A stretch of 64,000 nucleotides of DNA from Jannaschia pohangensis (GTDB lineage Bacteria > Pseudomonadota > Alphaproteobacteria > Rhodobacterales > Rhodobacteraceae): positions 434,001 to 498,000 of the forward strand of contig NZ_FORA01000001.1 of the NCBI RefSeq assembly GCF_900113875.1. The letters are read 5' to 3'. This document shows, piece by piece, positions 25,007-33,909 of the stretch. The notes beneath the pieces are model-generated. The model did no database searches. It saw only the letters and a program-made list of their open reading frames with translations, and was not told the origin of the DNA. Positions within the stretch are counted from its first letter, which is position 1. Each line of letters begins with the position of its first letter. Made by a program: the position numbers and the translations under genes.

Positions 25007-27334
25007 ATGTCCGGCAAATCCCTTCCCCGTCTCGATGAACCCAAAGCCGGACGCCTGACCATCCAATACGCGCCCGCCGACGGCGTCGCCGTGGCGGAAA
25101 ACCCGCCCCGCTTTTCCTGGCTCCCGGTGATCGAGGACGAGGCGCTCTTCGTTGTCCGGGTGTCGACGGACCCCGCCTATCCGGCCAAGACCACCCATGT
25201 GTTCGAGGGCATCGCCCTCAACTTCTTCACGCCCGACCGTGTCCTGCCGTCCGGCGACTACGTCTGGTCCTATGCCGTCTGGGACGCCGCCACCAAGGCG
25301 CCCGTCAGCACCTGGAGCAGCGACCGCAGCTTCCACATCGCCGACGACCTGCCCCAGACGCCCCTGCCCGGCCGCGCCACGCGCTTTGCCAAATCCGACC
25401 GCAGCCATCCGCGCCTGTGGCTGACGCAAGACCGGCTGTCGGACTTCCGCGCAGCGGTCGCCTCCGATCCCGATCACTGCACATGGTCGACCTTCTTCGA
25501 CAAATCCGTCCTGCCCTGGATGGATCGCGACATCCTGCCCGAACCCGCCGGCTATCCGGGTCACAAGCGCGTCGCCGCCGTCTGGCGCAAGACCTACATC
25601 GACTGTCAGGAACTGCTCTATGCGATCCGGCATCTGGCCGTGGGCGGTCAGGTGACCCAGGATCCGGCGATGCTGGCGCGGGCCAAGGAGTGGCTTGTGT
25701 CGACCGCACGCTGGAATCCGTCGGGCACCACCTCGCGCAGCTATACCGACGAATGGGCCTTTCGCGTGAACCTGGCCCTCGCCTGGGGCTATGACTGGCT
25801 TCACGACCAGTTGGACGACGACGAACGCGCGCTGGTCCTGTCGGCCCTGCTGGCGCGCACGCGCGAAACGGCGGACCACGTCATCAAACACGCCAACATT
25901 CAGCTGTTCCCCTTCGACAGCCACGCCGTCCGCGCCGTGTCGGCGGTGCTGGTGCCCGCCGCCATCGCCATGCTGGACGACGCGCCCGAGGCCGAGGATT
26001 GGCTGCACTATTCCGTCGAATTCCTCTCGACCGTCTATTCGCCCTGGGGCGACGCAGACGGCGGTTGGGCCGAGGGGCCGCATTACTGGATGACCGGGAT
26101 GGCCTATCTGATAGATGCGGCCAACCTGCTGCGCAGCTATACCGGCATCGACCTTTACCAACGTCCGTTCTTTCAACGGACGGGGGATTTCCCGCTCTAT
26201 ACCAAGGCGCCCGACACCCGCCGCGCGACCTTTGGCGACGACGCGACCCAAGGCGACCTTCCGGCCGTCAAGGTCGGCTTCAACCTGCGGCAATTCGCGG
26301 GCGTCACCGGCAACGGCGCCTATCAATGGTACTATGACGAGATCAAGCGCACCAACCCCGGCACCGAGATGGCGTTCTACAACTGGGGCTGGTGGGACTT
26401 CAATTTCGACGAGCTGGCCTATCGCACGGATTTCCCGATCATCGAGGCCGTGCCCCCCGCCGACGACGACCAGTTGCGCTGGTTCAAGGGGACGGGATGG
26501 GTCGCGATCCAGCACCGGATGCAGGACCCGGACAACCACATCCAGTTCGTGATGAAATCCTCGCCCTTCGGCGCGATCAGTCACAGCCACGGCGACCAGA
26601 ATGCCTTCTGCCTGGCCGGCTTCGGCGAGGATCTGGCGGTGCAATCCGGCTATTACGTCGCCTTCAACAGCACCATGCATCAGAACTGGCGCCGCCAGAC
26701 CCGCTCCAAGAACGCCATCCTGATCGACGGCAAGGGCCAATACGCGGGCAAGGACAAGGTGCGCGCCATGCAGTCGTCGGGCCGCATCGTCACTGCCGAG
26801 ACGCGCGATGACCATATTTTCATCCGGGGCGACGCCACCGCCGCCTATCAATCCCTCTCGCCCGCCGTCACCGCCGTGACCCGCGATGTGCATTTCGTGC
26901 GCGACCAGTATTTCGTCATCGTCGACAGCATCGACGCGGATGAACCCGTGGCCATCGATTGGCTTCTGCACGCCAATGCCCCGATGACCCTGGGCGACGC
27001 GACCTTCCGCTATACCGGCGAAAAGGCGGGATTCTATGGCAAGTTCCTCTGGTCCGAGGCGGGCGCCCCGACCCTGTCGCAGAACACCGGCTTCCCGGAC
27101 GTGGACCCGGCGGAATACGAGGGCCTGCCGGTCAGCACCTGCCTCACGGCCAGCTTCCCCAAGGCCATCCGCCACCGCATCGCGACCCTGCTGGTCCCCT
27201 ATCCCGCCGCAGCGCCACGCCGGGTGTTCAGCTTCCTCGACGATCAGGGCTATGATTGCGATCTCTACTTCACCACTGCCGACGACCACAGCTACAAGGT
27301 CGTCGTTCCCAAGACATTCGACGTCGGGGCCTGA
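25007..27334 (+). CDS. PL15 exolytic oligoalginate lyase-like protein
   Basis: This 775-residue protein has an N-terminal beta domain (ENPPRFSWLP, residues 31-40), an alpha-toroid of the heparinase II/III fold and C-terminal beta sheets (HSHGDQNAF region). It closely resembles Atu3025 of Agrobacterium, an exotype PL15 alginate lyase of almost the same size. The catalytic pair known there as His311 and Tyr365 corresponds exactly to H306 (FPFDSHAV) and Y360 (EGPHYWMTG). There is no signal peptide, so it should act in the cytoplasm on imported oligomers and release unsaturated monouronate (which becomes DEH). Other uronate polymers remain possible substrates. Confidence 0.88.
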   Translation: MSGKSLPRLDEPKAGRLTIQYAPADGVAVAENPPRFSWLPVIEDEALFVVRVSTDPAYPAKTTHVFEGIALNFFTPDRVLPSGDYVWSYAVWDAATKAPVSTWSSDRSFHIADDLPQTPLPGRATRFAKSDRSHPRLWLTQDRLSDFRAAVASDPDHCTWSTFFDKSVLPWMDRDILPEPAGYPGHKRVAAVWRKTYIDCQELLYAIRHLAVGGQVTQDPAMLARAKEWLVSTARWNPSGTTSRSYTDEWAFRVNLALAWGYDWLHDQLDDDERALVLSALLARTRETADHVIKHANIQLFPFDSHAVRAVSAVLVPAAIAMLDDAPEAEDWLHYSVEFLSTVYSPWGDADGGWAEGPHYWMTGMAYLIDAANLLRSYTGIDLYQRPFFQRTGDFPLYTKAPDTRRATFGDDATQGDLPAVKVGFNLRQFAGVTGNGAYQWYYDEIKRTNPGTEMAFYNWGWWDFNFDELAYRTDFPIIEAVPPADDDQLRWFKGTGWVAIQHRMQDPDNHIQFVMKSSPFGAISHSHGDQNAFCLAGFGEDLAVQSGYYVAFNSTMHQNWRRQTRSKNAILIDGKGQYAGKDKVRAMQSSGRIVTAETRDDHIFIRGDATAAYQSLSPAVTAVTRDVHFVRDQYFVIVDSIDADEPVAIDWLLHANAPMTLGDATFRYTGEKAGFYGKFLWSEAGAPTLSQNTGFPDVDPAEYEGLPVSTCLTASFPKAIRHRIATLLVPYPAAAPRRVFSFLDDQGYDCDLYFTTADDHSYKVVVPKTFDVGA

Positions 27335-27361
27335 CCCCCTTCGCTCCCGGAAGGACATCCC

Positions 27362-28105
27362 ATGAAGCTTGCCGGCAAGACAGCCATCGTGACCGGAGGC
27401 GGCCGCGACATCGGCCGGGCCTGCGCCCTGAAACTCGCCGCCGAGGGGGCGCACGTCGCCATCAACTATTTCGCCAGCAGTGACGGTGCCGACAGGACCG
27501 TGGCCGAGATCACCGCCGCAGGCGGACAGGCCTTCGCGCTTCAGGGCGACCTTCAGACCGAAGCGGGCGCCGAGGCACTTGTCGCCAGAACCGTCGCGGA
27601 GTTCGGCGGCGTCGACATCCTGGTGAACAACTCCGGCGGGCTGATCGCGCGCAAGACCATCGCGGACATGTCGCTGGACCATTGGAACGCGGTCATGACG
27701 CTGAACCTGACCAGCACCTTCCTGATGGTGAAGGCCTGCCTGCCGCATCTGAAATCCGGGACCATCGTCAATCTGGCCAGCCAGGCCGCCCGCGACGGCG
27801 GCGGGCCGGGGTCGGTCGCCTATGCCGCCTCCAAGGGCGCGATCATGACGATGACGCGGGGCCTCGCCAAGGAGTTGGGGCCGAATGTGCGGGTCAATGC
27901 GCTCTGCCCCGGCATGATCGACACCGACTTCCACAACATCCACACGCCCGACGCAGCCCGCAAGGGATACGAGGCTGCGGCCCCCGTCAAACGGCAGGGC
28001 ACCTCCGAGGATGTGGCCAACCTCGTGCTGTTCCTGGCCTGCGACGACTCGGCCTTCATCACGGGGGCCAATGTCGACATCAACGGCGGCATGCTCTTCA
28101 GCTGA
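27362..28105 (+). CDS. SDR oxidoreductase, probable DEH (uronate) reductase
   Basis: This 247-residue classical SDR has TGGGRDIGRA as its cofactor loop (residues 11-20), NNSGG, a catalytic serine (NLASQ) and YAASK as the Tyr-Lys pair. NADPH-dependent DEH reductases, which turn 4-deoxy-L-erythro-5-hexoseulose uronate into KDG, are SDRs of this size encoded next to PL15 lyases in alginate-using bacteria (Atu3026 in Agrobacterium). The position 27 nt after the lyase gene fits that role. Sequence alone would only allow FabG-like SDR, so the specific assignment rests on context. Confidence 0.8.
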   Translation: MKLAGKTAIVTGGGRDIGRACALKLAAEGAHVAINYFASSDGADRTVAEITAAGGQAFALQGDLQTEAGAEALVARTVAEFGGVDILVNNSGGLIARKTIADMSLDHWNAVMTLNLTSTFLMVKACLPHLKSGTIVNLASQAARDGGGPGSVAYAASKGAIMTMTRGLAKELGPNVRVNALCPGMIDTDFHNIHTPDAARKGYEAAAPVKRQGTSEDVANLVLFLACDDSAFITGANVDINGGMLFS

Positions 28106-28176
28106 GCCCCCCGATCCGCAGGCCCCCGCCTTGCATAGGTTTGCAAAACGGGTCACCCTTGGAACAGGAGGGTCCC

Positions 28177-29418
28177 ATGCAGATCATCGTTGCGGGTGCG
28201 GGTATCGTCGGCGTGTCCTGCGCCATCTGGCTTCAGCGTGCGGGCCATGACGTCACCATTGTGGACCGGACGGGGCCCGCGACAGGCACCAGCCATGGCA
28301 ATGCCGGCGTTCTGGCGGCGGGCGCGATCATCCCGGTGACGACCCCGGGCCTGCTTGGCCGCGCACCCGGAATGCTTCTGGACCGGGACGCGCCGCTGTT
28401 CCTTCGGTGGGCCTATCTGCCCCGGCTGTTGCCGTTCCTCTGGCGCTATCTGGGGCACGCGACCCCGGCCCATGTGGATCACTACGGGGCGGCCATGGCG
28501 CAGCTTCTGCACGACTCCCTCGACCAGCATCGCGCGCTGGCCCAGGGCACTCAGGCGGCGCACTACATCCATCCCGACGACTATTGCTTCGGCTACGCCA
28601 CCCGCGCCGCGTACGACGCGGACCAGATGGCCTGGGACAGGCGCCGGGCTGCGGGCTTCGACTTCGAGGTGATGGACGGCGCAGAGTATGCGCAGGTCGA
28701 CGCGGCCTTCGGCGACGCCTTCGAGGTGGTGGTCCGCTGCAAGAACCATGGCCGCATCTCCGACCCCGGGGCCTATGTGAAGGCGCTGGCCGATCACTTC
28801 GTCGAACAGGGCGGCCGGATCACCCTGGCCGAAATTACCGACCTTCAGATGGACGGGCGCGAGATCACTGCCCTGCGGACAAACAAGGGCGACCTGTCGG
28901 CCGACCGTATCGTCTTTGCCCTGGGCCCCTGGTCGCGCGCCATGGCCCGCAAACTGGGCCTCGACGTCCCCTTCGAGAGCGAGCGCGGCTATCACATCGA
29001 ATTCGTCAACCCATCACGGATGCCGCGCAATCCGATGATGGTGGCCAGCGGCAAGTTCGTCCTGACCCCCATGGACGGGCGGCTGCGCGCGGCGGGCGTC
29101 ATCGAATTCGGCGGGCTGGAGGCCGGGCCGAGCCGTCCGCCCTTCGACATGCTGCGCCGACAGGTGGCCCGGCTGATGCCCGACCTAGAATACGACGAGG
29201 TGGTCGAATGGATGGGCCACCGTCCCGCCCCTGCCGACAGCCTGCCGCTGATTGGCGCGAACGACCCGCAGGGCCGCAGTTTCAGCGCCTTCGGGCACCA
29301 GCACGTCGGGTTGACAGCTGGACCCAAAACGGGTCGGATCATCGCGGGTCTGATCGACGGGCATAAGCCGAACATGGATTTGGCACCATTTGACCCGCAG
29401 AAATTCGCTGCGCGCTGA
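28177..29418 (+). CDS. FAD-dependent amine/D-amino-acid oxidoreductase, DadA-like
   Basis: This 413-residue protein has the FAD motif GAGIVGVSCAIWLQRAGHDV at residues 6-25 and DadA-family features SHGNAG and, near the C-terminus, GHQHVGLTAGPKTGRIIA. DadA-type enzymes oxidise D-amino acids to keto acids and pass electrons to the respiratory chain. The start at 28177 has an excellent AACAGGAGGG ribosome site; the longer open frame from 27682 reads across the SDR in another phase and is rejected. Next come a DctPQM transporter and an Asp/Glu racemase, suggesting a small uptake-racemase-oxidase route for an amino acid or related compound inside the uronate locus. Confidence 0.85.
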   Translation: MQIIVAGAGIVGVSCAIWLQRAGHDVTIVDRTGPATGTSHGNAGVLAAGAIIPVTTPGLLGRAPGMLLDRDAPLFLRWAYLPRLLPFLWRYLGHATPAHVDHYGAAMAQLLHDSLDQHRALAQGTQAAHYIHPDDYCFGYATRAAYDADQMAWDRRRAAGFDFEVMDGAEYAQVDAAFGDAFEVVVRCKNHGRISDPGAYVKALADHFVEQGGRITLAEITDLQMDGREITALRTNKGDLSADRIVFALGPWSRAMARKLGLDVPFESERGYHIEFVNPSRMPRNPMMVASGKFVLTPMDGRLRAAGVIEFGGLEAGPSRPPFDMLRRQVARLMPDLEYDEVVEWMGHRPAPADSLPLIGANDPQGRSFSAFGHQHVGLTAGPKTGRIIAGLIDGHKPNMDLAPFDPQKFAAR

Positions 29419-29442
29419 CCGCCGCAGTCAGGGAGAGTACCA

Positions 29443-30420
29443 ATGAAAACATTCCTCACAACGACCTGTGTCGGCATGGTCGCCGCGACCACCGCGATGG
29501 CCGATGGCCATGCCCAGTCCTGGGACATGCCGATGGCCTATGCGGCCACCAACTTCCACTCCGAACAGGGTGTGATCTTTGCCGACAAGGTGCGGGAATA
29601 CACCGACGGGGCCATCGACATCACCGTCCACCCCGGCGGGTCGCTGTTCGGCGGCGGCGATATCAAGCGGGCGATCCAGACGGGTCAGGTTCCCATCGGC
29701 GAACGCCTGATGTCGAGCCATGCGAACGAGACGCCGCTTCTGGGGTGGGACAACCTGCCCTTCGTCGCCACCAGCTATGAGGCGAACGAAAAGCTCTGGC
29801 AGGCCGCCAAGGACGTCGTCAACGAAGAACTGGCGGGCCAGCAGCTTGTCACGCTCTACACCTGCCCCTGGCCGGGTCAGGGCTTTTATTTCAACAAGGA
29901 AGTGAACGGGTCCGCCGATACGCAGGGCGTCAAGTTCCGGTCCTACAACACCGCGACCGCCACTTTTGCCGAAGAAATGGGCATGATCCCTGTGCAGGTC
30001 GAAGCCGCCGAACTGGCGCAGGCGCTGGCCACCGGCGTGGCCGAGGCGTTCATCTCTTCCGGCTCCACGGGCTATGACCAGAAGGTCTGGGAATACCTCA
30101 GCCACTACTACAAGGTGAACGCCTGGCTGCCGCGCAACTATGTCATGGTCAACAAGGGCGTATGGGATGCCCTCGACGCCGACACGCAGGCCGCCATTCA
30201 ACGCGCCGCCGACGAGACCGGGGCAAGCTGCCTCGCCAAATCCGAAGAGCTGACGAATTTCTACTTCGACGGGCTGGCCGAGAACGGGATGACCGTCACC
30301 GACGCGGGCCCCGAATTCCTGGCCGAGCTGGAGACCATCGGCGCGGGCATGACCGCCGACTGGCTGGAACAGACCGGCGCGCAGGGTCAGGCCATCCTCG
30401 ACGCCTACAACGCGAACTGA
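29443..30420 (+). CDS. dctP: TRAP transporter solute-binding protein, DctP type
   Basis: This 325-residue periplasmic protein has a signal peptide (MKTFLTTTCVGMVAATTAMA) and the DctP fold. The conserved arginine that binds the ligand carboxylate is visible in GVKFRSYNTAT near residue 165. It captures an organic acid and hands it to the DctQM membrane complex, which uses a sodium gradient. Its ligand is unknown; sugar acids and amino acid derivatives are both compatible. A 10-bp perfect hairpin follows 9 nt after its stop and before dctQ. Confidence 0.88.
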   Translation: MKTFLTTTCVGMVAATTAMADGHAQSWDMPMAYAATNFHSEQGVIFADKVREYTDGAIDITVHPGGSLFGGGDIKRAIQTGQVPIGERLMSSHANETPLLGWDNLPFVATSYEANEKLWQAAKDVVNEELAGQQLVTLYTCPWPGQGFYFNKEVNGSADTQGVKFRSYNTATATFAEEMGMIPVQVEAAELAQALATGVAEAFISSGSTGYDQKVWEYLSHYYKVNAWLPRNYVMVNKGVWDALDADTQAAIQRAADETGASCLAKSEELTNFYFDGLAENGMTVTDAGPEFLAELETIGAGMTADWLEQTGAQGQAILDAYNAN

Positions 30421-30428
30421 GCGAATAC

Positions 30429-30456
30429 GGGGCCAGCCCTTTCACAGGCTGGCCCC
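30429..30456 (+). promoter_or_regulatory. Intercistronic hairpin after dctP
   Basis: GGGGCCAGCC (30429-30438) pairs perfectly with GGCTGGCCCC (30447-30456) around an 8-nt loop. Only TCTT follows, so it is unlikely to stop all transcription. It lies between the binding-protein gene and dctQ and would favour excess binding protein. Confidence 0.7.
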
Positions 30457-30478
30457 TCTTCCATCGAAGGACCGAACG

Positions 30479-31192
30479 ATGAATGACTGGTCGCCCGTCA
30501 TGGGGCTGCCGCTTTGGGTCTGGCTGTTCGTCGTGCCAAGCCTGATCGGCGTGATCTGCCTCGTGGCCGGGCCGCGCCTGGAACCGGCGCTTCGCCCCCT
30601 GTGGCGGGGTCTCGACCGGCTCTATCTGCTCAGCGGGGCCATCGCGGCGGTCTTCATGCTGACCATCATCCTTCTGATCGTCAGCCAGATGATCGCCCGC
30701 TGGACCGGCGTCGCCCTTCCAGGCACGACCGAATTCGCGGGCTACGCCATGGCCGGGACATCGTTCTTCGCGCTTTGCCACGCGCTGACCCGGGGGGCGC
30801 ATATCCGCGTCTCGATCATCCTGAACGCCAATGCCTTCCTGAAGAAGTGGCTCGACCTCTTTGCGGTTTTCGGCGCCGCCGTGATCGCCACCTATCTGGC
30901 GCGCTATGCGGTCAAGGCGAATATCTTTTCCGAGATGCTGAACGACCGGACCCAGGGACAGGACCAGATCCCCGAATGGGTCGTCACCCTGTTCACCCTG
31001 CCCGGGCGCGCCATCGGCGACTGGGGTCAGGCGTTCGCCGACGGCAGCGGCGCCTCGGTCTACACCCCCCTCTGGATCCCGCAGCTGTCGATGTCGGTGG
31101 GCACGATCCTTCTGGCCGTGGCGCTGTGGGACACGCTTTACCGGATGCTGGTGACCGGCGTGAACCCCATCGTGTCGGAGGCCGTCGAATGA
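30479..31192 (+). CDS. dctQ: TRAP transporter small permease, DctQ type
   Basis: This 237-residue membrane protein has about five hydrophobic segments. An extra N-terminal segment (PLWVWLFVVPSLIGVICLVAG) precedes the standard four of DctQ, and the EFAGYAMAGTSFFALCHAL motif is typical. At 237 residues it is longer than most DctQ proteins, with an insertion around residues 150-200. It couples the binding protein to DctM. The gene overlaps dctM by 4 bp (ATGA). Confidence 0.87.
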   Translation: MNDWSPVMGLPLWVWLFVVPSLIGVICLVAGPRLEPALRPLWRGLDRLYLLSGAIAAVFMLTIILLIVSQMIARWTGVALPGTTEFAGYAMAGTSFFALCHALTRGAHIRVSIILNANAFLKKWLDLFAVFGAAVIATYLARYAVKANIFSEMLNDRTQGQDQIPEWVVTLFTLPGRAIGDWGQAFADGSGASVYTPLWIPQLSMSVGTILLAVALWDTLYRMLVTGVNPIVSEAVE

Positions 31193-32490
31193 CCGAAGCC
31201 TACGCCACCATCGTCTTCCTGTTTGTCCTGTTCACCCTTCTGGGGTCGTCCATCTGGATCGGCCTGGCCCTGATGGGCGTCGCCTTCGTCGGGATGGAGC
31301 TGTTCACCACGCGGCCCGCGGGCGACGCGATGATCACCGTGATCTGGGCCGGGGCCAGCAGCTGGACCCTGACCGCCCTGCCCCTGTTCATCTGGATGGG
31401 CGAGATCCTCTATCGCACCCGCCTGAGCCAGGACATGTTCCGCGGCCTCGCCCCCTGGATGCGGTGGCTGCCGGGCGGGTTGCTTCACACCAACATCGCG
31501 GGCTGCACGGTCTTTGCCGCCGTCTCGGGGTCTTCGGCGGCGACGCTCACCACCGTGGGCAAGATGTCGATCCCCGAACTGCGCAAGCGCGGCTATCCCG
31601 AATACATGATCATCGGCACGCTGGCGGGGGCGGCGACGCTCGGCCTGATGATCCCGCCCTCGCTGACCCTGATCGTCTATGGCGTGTCGATCAACGAAAG
31701 CATCATCAAGCTCTTCATGGCGGGCATCATCCCGGGCCTCGTGCTCGCGGGGCTGTTCATGTCCTACATCGTTGCTTGGCACTACCTGCGCCGGGGCGAA
31801 CGTCCGCCGCCCGAACCGCGCATCACCTTCGGCGAAATGCTGGCCGAAAGCCGGTTCCTGATCCCGGTGCTCTGCCTCGTTTTCGCGGTGATCGGGTCGA
31901 TGTATTTCGGATGGGCCACCGCGACCGAGGCGGCCGCCGTCGGGGTCATCGGCTCCCTCATCCTTGCGGGGTTCCAGCGGTCGCTCACACCCTCGGCCTT
32001 CATCGAAAGCCTGATGGGCGCGACCCGGACATCCGCCATGATCGCGCTGATCCTGATGGGCGCGGCCTTCCTGTCGCTGTCGATGGGGTTCACCGGCCTG
32101 CCCCGCGCGCTCGCCGCCTGGATCGACGAATTGGGCCTGTCGCCCATCACCCTCATCGCCGCGCTGACCGTGTTCTACATCATCCTCGGCATGTTCCTCG
32201 ACGGCATCTCGTCGGTCGTCCTGACCATGGCGATCGTCGAACCCATGATCCGGCAGGCCGGGATCGACGTGATCTGGTTCGGGATCTTCATCGTCGTGGT
32301 CGTGGAAATGGCACAGGTGACGCCGCCCATCGGGTTCAACCTCTTCGTGTTGCAGGGCATGACCCGGCACGAGATCGGCTATATCTCCAAGGTGGCCCTG
32401 CCGATGGTGGGCCTGATGCTGCTGATGGTGGTAATCCTGGTGGCGTTCCCGGGGCTGGCGACCTGGCTGCCGGACAACATCCGGCAATAG
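31189..32490 (+). CDS. dctM: TRAP transporter large permease, DctM type
   Basis: This 433-residue membrane protein has around 12 hydrophobic segments. Typical DctM landmarks are GSSAATLTTVGKMSIPEL, AGAATLGLMIPPSLTLIVYG and VEMAQVTPPIGFNLFVLQG, the last being the nearly universal signature of the large subunit. It forms the ion-coupled channel for the DctP ligand. The start at 31189 overlaps the dctQ stop. The racemase gene begins 2 nt after its stop, so the enzyme and transporter are expressed together. Confidence 0.92.
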   Translation: MTEAYATIVFLFVLFTLLGSSIWIGLALMGVAFVGMELFTTRPAGDAMITVIWAGASSWTLTALPLFIWMGEILYRTRLSQDMFRGLAPWMRWLPGGLLHTNIAGCTVFAAVSGSSAATLTTVGKMSIPELRKRGYPEYMIIGTLAGAATLGLMIPPSLTLIVYGVSINESIIKLFMAGIIPGLVLAGLFMSYIVAWHYLRRGERPPPEPRITFGEMLAESRFLIPVLCLVFAVIGSMYFGWATATEAAAVGVIGSLILAGFQRSLTPSAFIESLMGATRTSAMIALILMGAAFLSLSMGFTGLPRALAAWIDELGLSPITLIAALTVFYIILGMFLDGISSVVLTMAIVEPMIRQAGIDVIWFGIFIVVVVEMAQVTPPIGFNLFVLQGMTRHEIGYISKVALPMVGLMLLMVVILVAFPGLATWLPDNIRQ

Positions 32491-32492
32491 CG

Positions 32493-33179
32493 ATGCGCCC
32501 CGCGATCACCGTTTTGCAACTCGACACGGGGTTTCCCCGCATTCCGGGCGACGTGGCCTGCCCCGACACCTATCTGGGCGCGGCAGAACTGCTGATCGTG
32601 CCGGGCGCCACCGTGCGTCGGATCGTCAGCGACCGCCCCGATCTGATCGACATCGCCCCCTTCGAGGCGGCGCTGGCAAGGGCACGGGGCGAGGTCATCG
32701 CCACATCCTGCGGGTTCCTGTCCTATTGGCAGGATCACCTGGCCCGCCGCACGAAGATGCCCGTCATCGCCTCGGCCCTGACCGCGCTGCCCCGGCTGGC
32801 CCGCGACCATGCGCCGGGTGAAATCCTGATCCTGACCTTCGATGCCGCACGGCTGAACCGTCTGCATCTGGGCGCGCAGGGCGACCACATGGCGGGGCTG
32901 GTCGGCCTGCCGCCGCAGATGCACCTGCGCCAGGTGATCGAGGACAACCGCGCCACGCTCGACCCCAATTTGGCCACGCGGGAACTGGTGGATTTCGTCA
33001 CCGGATGCCAACGGCCCGGCCACCGCCACATCCTGCTCGAATGCACGAACCTGCCGCCCTATGCCGCGGCATTGCAACGGGCCACCGGCCTGCCGGTTTC
33101 GAGCATTCTGACGGAAGTAGAGGCGATGCGCCCCGGCACGGTTGCGCCGAAGTATCTGCCGGGACGCGTCGCCAGCTGA
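32493..33179 (+). CDS. Aspartate/glutamate racemase family protein
   Basis: This 228-residue protein of the Asp/Glu racemase superfamily has two probable catalytic cysteines, in IATSCGFLSYWQD (about residue 74) and LLECTNLPPY (about residue 186). Related families include hydantoin racemase, maleate isomerase and arylmalonate decarboxylase, so racemisation is likely but not proven. It ends the dadA-dctPQM set, starting 2 nt after dctM, and converges with kduD 4 bp beyond its stop. With DadA it could convert an imported L-amino acid to its D-form for oxidation, or the reverse. Confidence 0.8.
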   Translation: MRPAITVLQLDTGFPRIPGDVACPDTYLGAAELLIVPGATVRRIVSDRPDLIDIAPFEAALARARGEVIATSCGFLSYWQDHLARRTKMPVIASALTALPRLARDHAPGEILILTFDAARLNRLHLGAQGDHMAGLVGLPPQMHLRQVIEDNRATLDPNLATRELVDFVTGCQRPGHRHILLECTNLPPYAAALQRATGLPVSSILTEVEAMRPGTVAPKYLPGRVAS

Positions 33180-33183
33180 GGCC

Positions 33184-33909
33184 CTAGCGTGCCAACCATC
33201 CACCGTCGACGTTCAGAACGGCGCCGTGGATGTAATTCGCTGCGGGCGACGACAGGAAAACCGCCGTCTCCGCGATATCGTCAGCCTTGCCCCACCGTCC
33301 CGCCGGAATGCGGTCCAGGATGGCCTTGTTGCGGTCGGGATCGGCGCGCAGGGCTTCGGTGTTGTTCGTCTCGATATAACCGGGGGCGATTGCGTTGACG
33401 TTGACGCCCTTGGCCGCCCATTCGTTGGCCATGATCTTGGTCAGGCCCGCGACCCCGTGCTTGGACGCGGTATAGGACGGCACGCGGATGCCCCCCTGAA
33501 ACGACAGGAGCGAGGCGATGTTGACGATCTTCCCGGCCCCGCGCGGCAGGGCCGCCCTGGCAAAGGCCTGACAGGTGAAGAACACCGCCTTCAGGTTCAC
33601 GTCCATCACCGCGTCCCAGTCTTCTTCGGTGAAATCGACGCTGTCGTCGCGGCGGATGATGCCCGCGTTGTTTACCAGGATGTCCACCTGCCGGTCCGCG
33701 AACACATCGCGCGCGGCCATCGGGTCGGCAAAGTCGAGCGTCATCGCCTCGGCACTGGCGATCTGGGCCACCGTCTCGTCGCAAGACGACCGGCCGGCAC
33801 AGATCACATGCGCCCCGGCCCGGCCCATGGCCATCGCGATGGCCTGGCCGATGCCGGTATTCGCGCCGGTGACCAGCGCCGTCTGTCCGTCCAGACCGAA
33901 GGGGGTCAT
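33184..33909 (-). CDS. kduD: 2-deoxy-D-gluconate 3-dehydrogenase / DKII reductase
   Basis: This 241-residue SDR has TGANTGIGQA as its NAD loop, NNAGIIRRDDS and the catalytic motif SYTASKHG. The sequence FDLDGQ-like opening (FGLDGQTALVTG) and the end VLNVDGGWLAR are typical of KduD, which reduces 2,5-diketo-3-deoxygluconate to KDG in the pectin and hyaluronate routes. It overlaps kduI by 4 bp (ATGA at 33906-33909). The presence of kduI beside it makes the KduD assignment firm. Confidence 0.9.
   Translation of the reverse strand: MTPFGLDGQTALVTGANTGIGQAIAMAMGRAGAHVICAGRSSCDETVAQIASAEAMTLDFADPMAARDVFADRQVDILVNNAGIIRRDDSVDFTEEDWDAVMDVNLKAVFFTCQAFARAALPRGAGKIVNIASLLSFQGGIRVPSYTASKHGVAGLTKIMANEWAAKGVNVNAIAPGYIETNNTEALRADPDRNKAILDRIPAGRWGKADDIAETAVFLSSPAANYIHGAVLNVDGGWLAR

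Noticed and set aside
24731-28156. Very long minus-strand open frame (over 1100 codons) opposite the PL15, SDR and AlgQ genes
   Set aside because: It is the antisense of well-supported genes in GC-rich DNA, with Gly/Ala/Arg/His-rich sequence of no recognisable family and no ribosome site.
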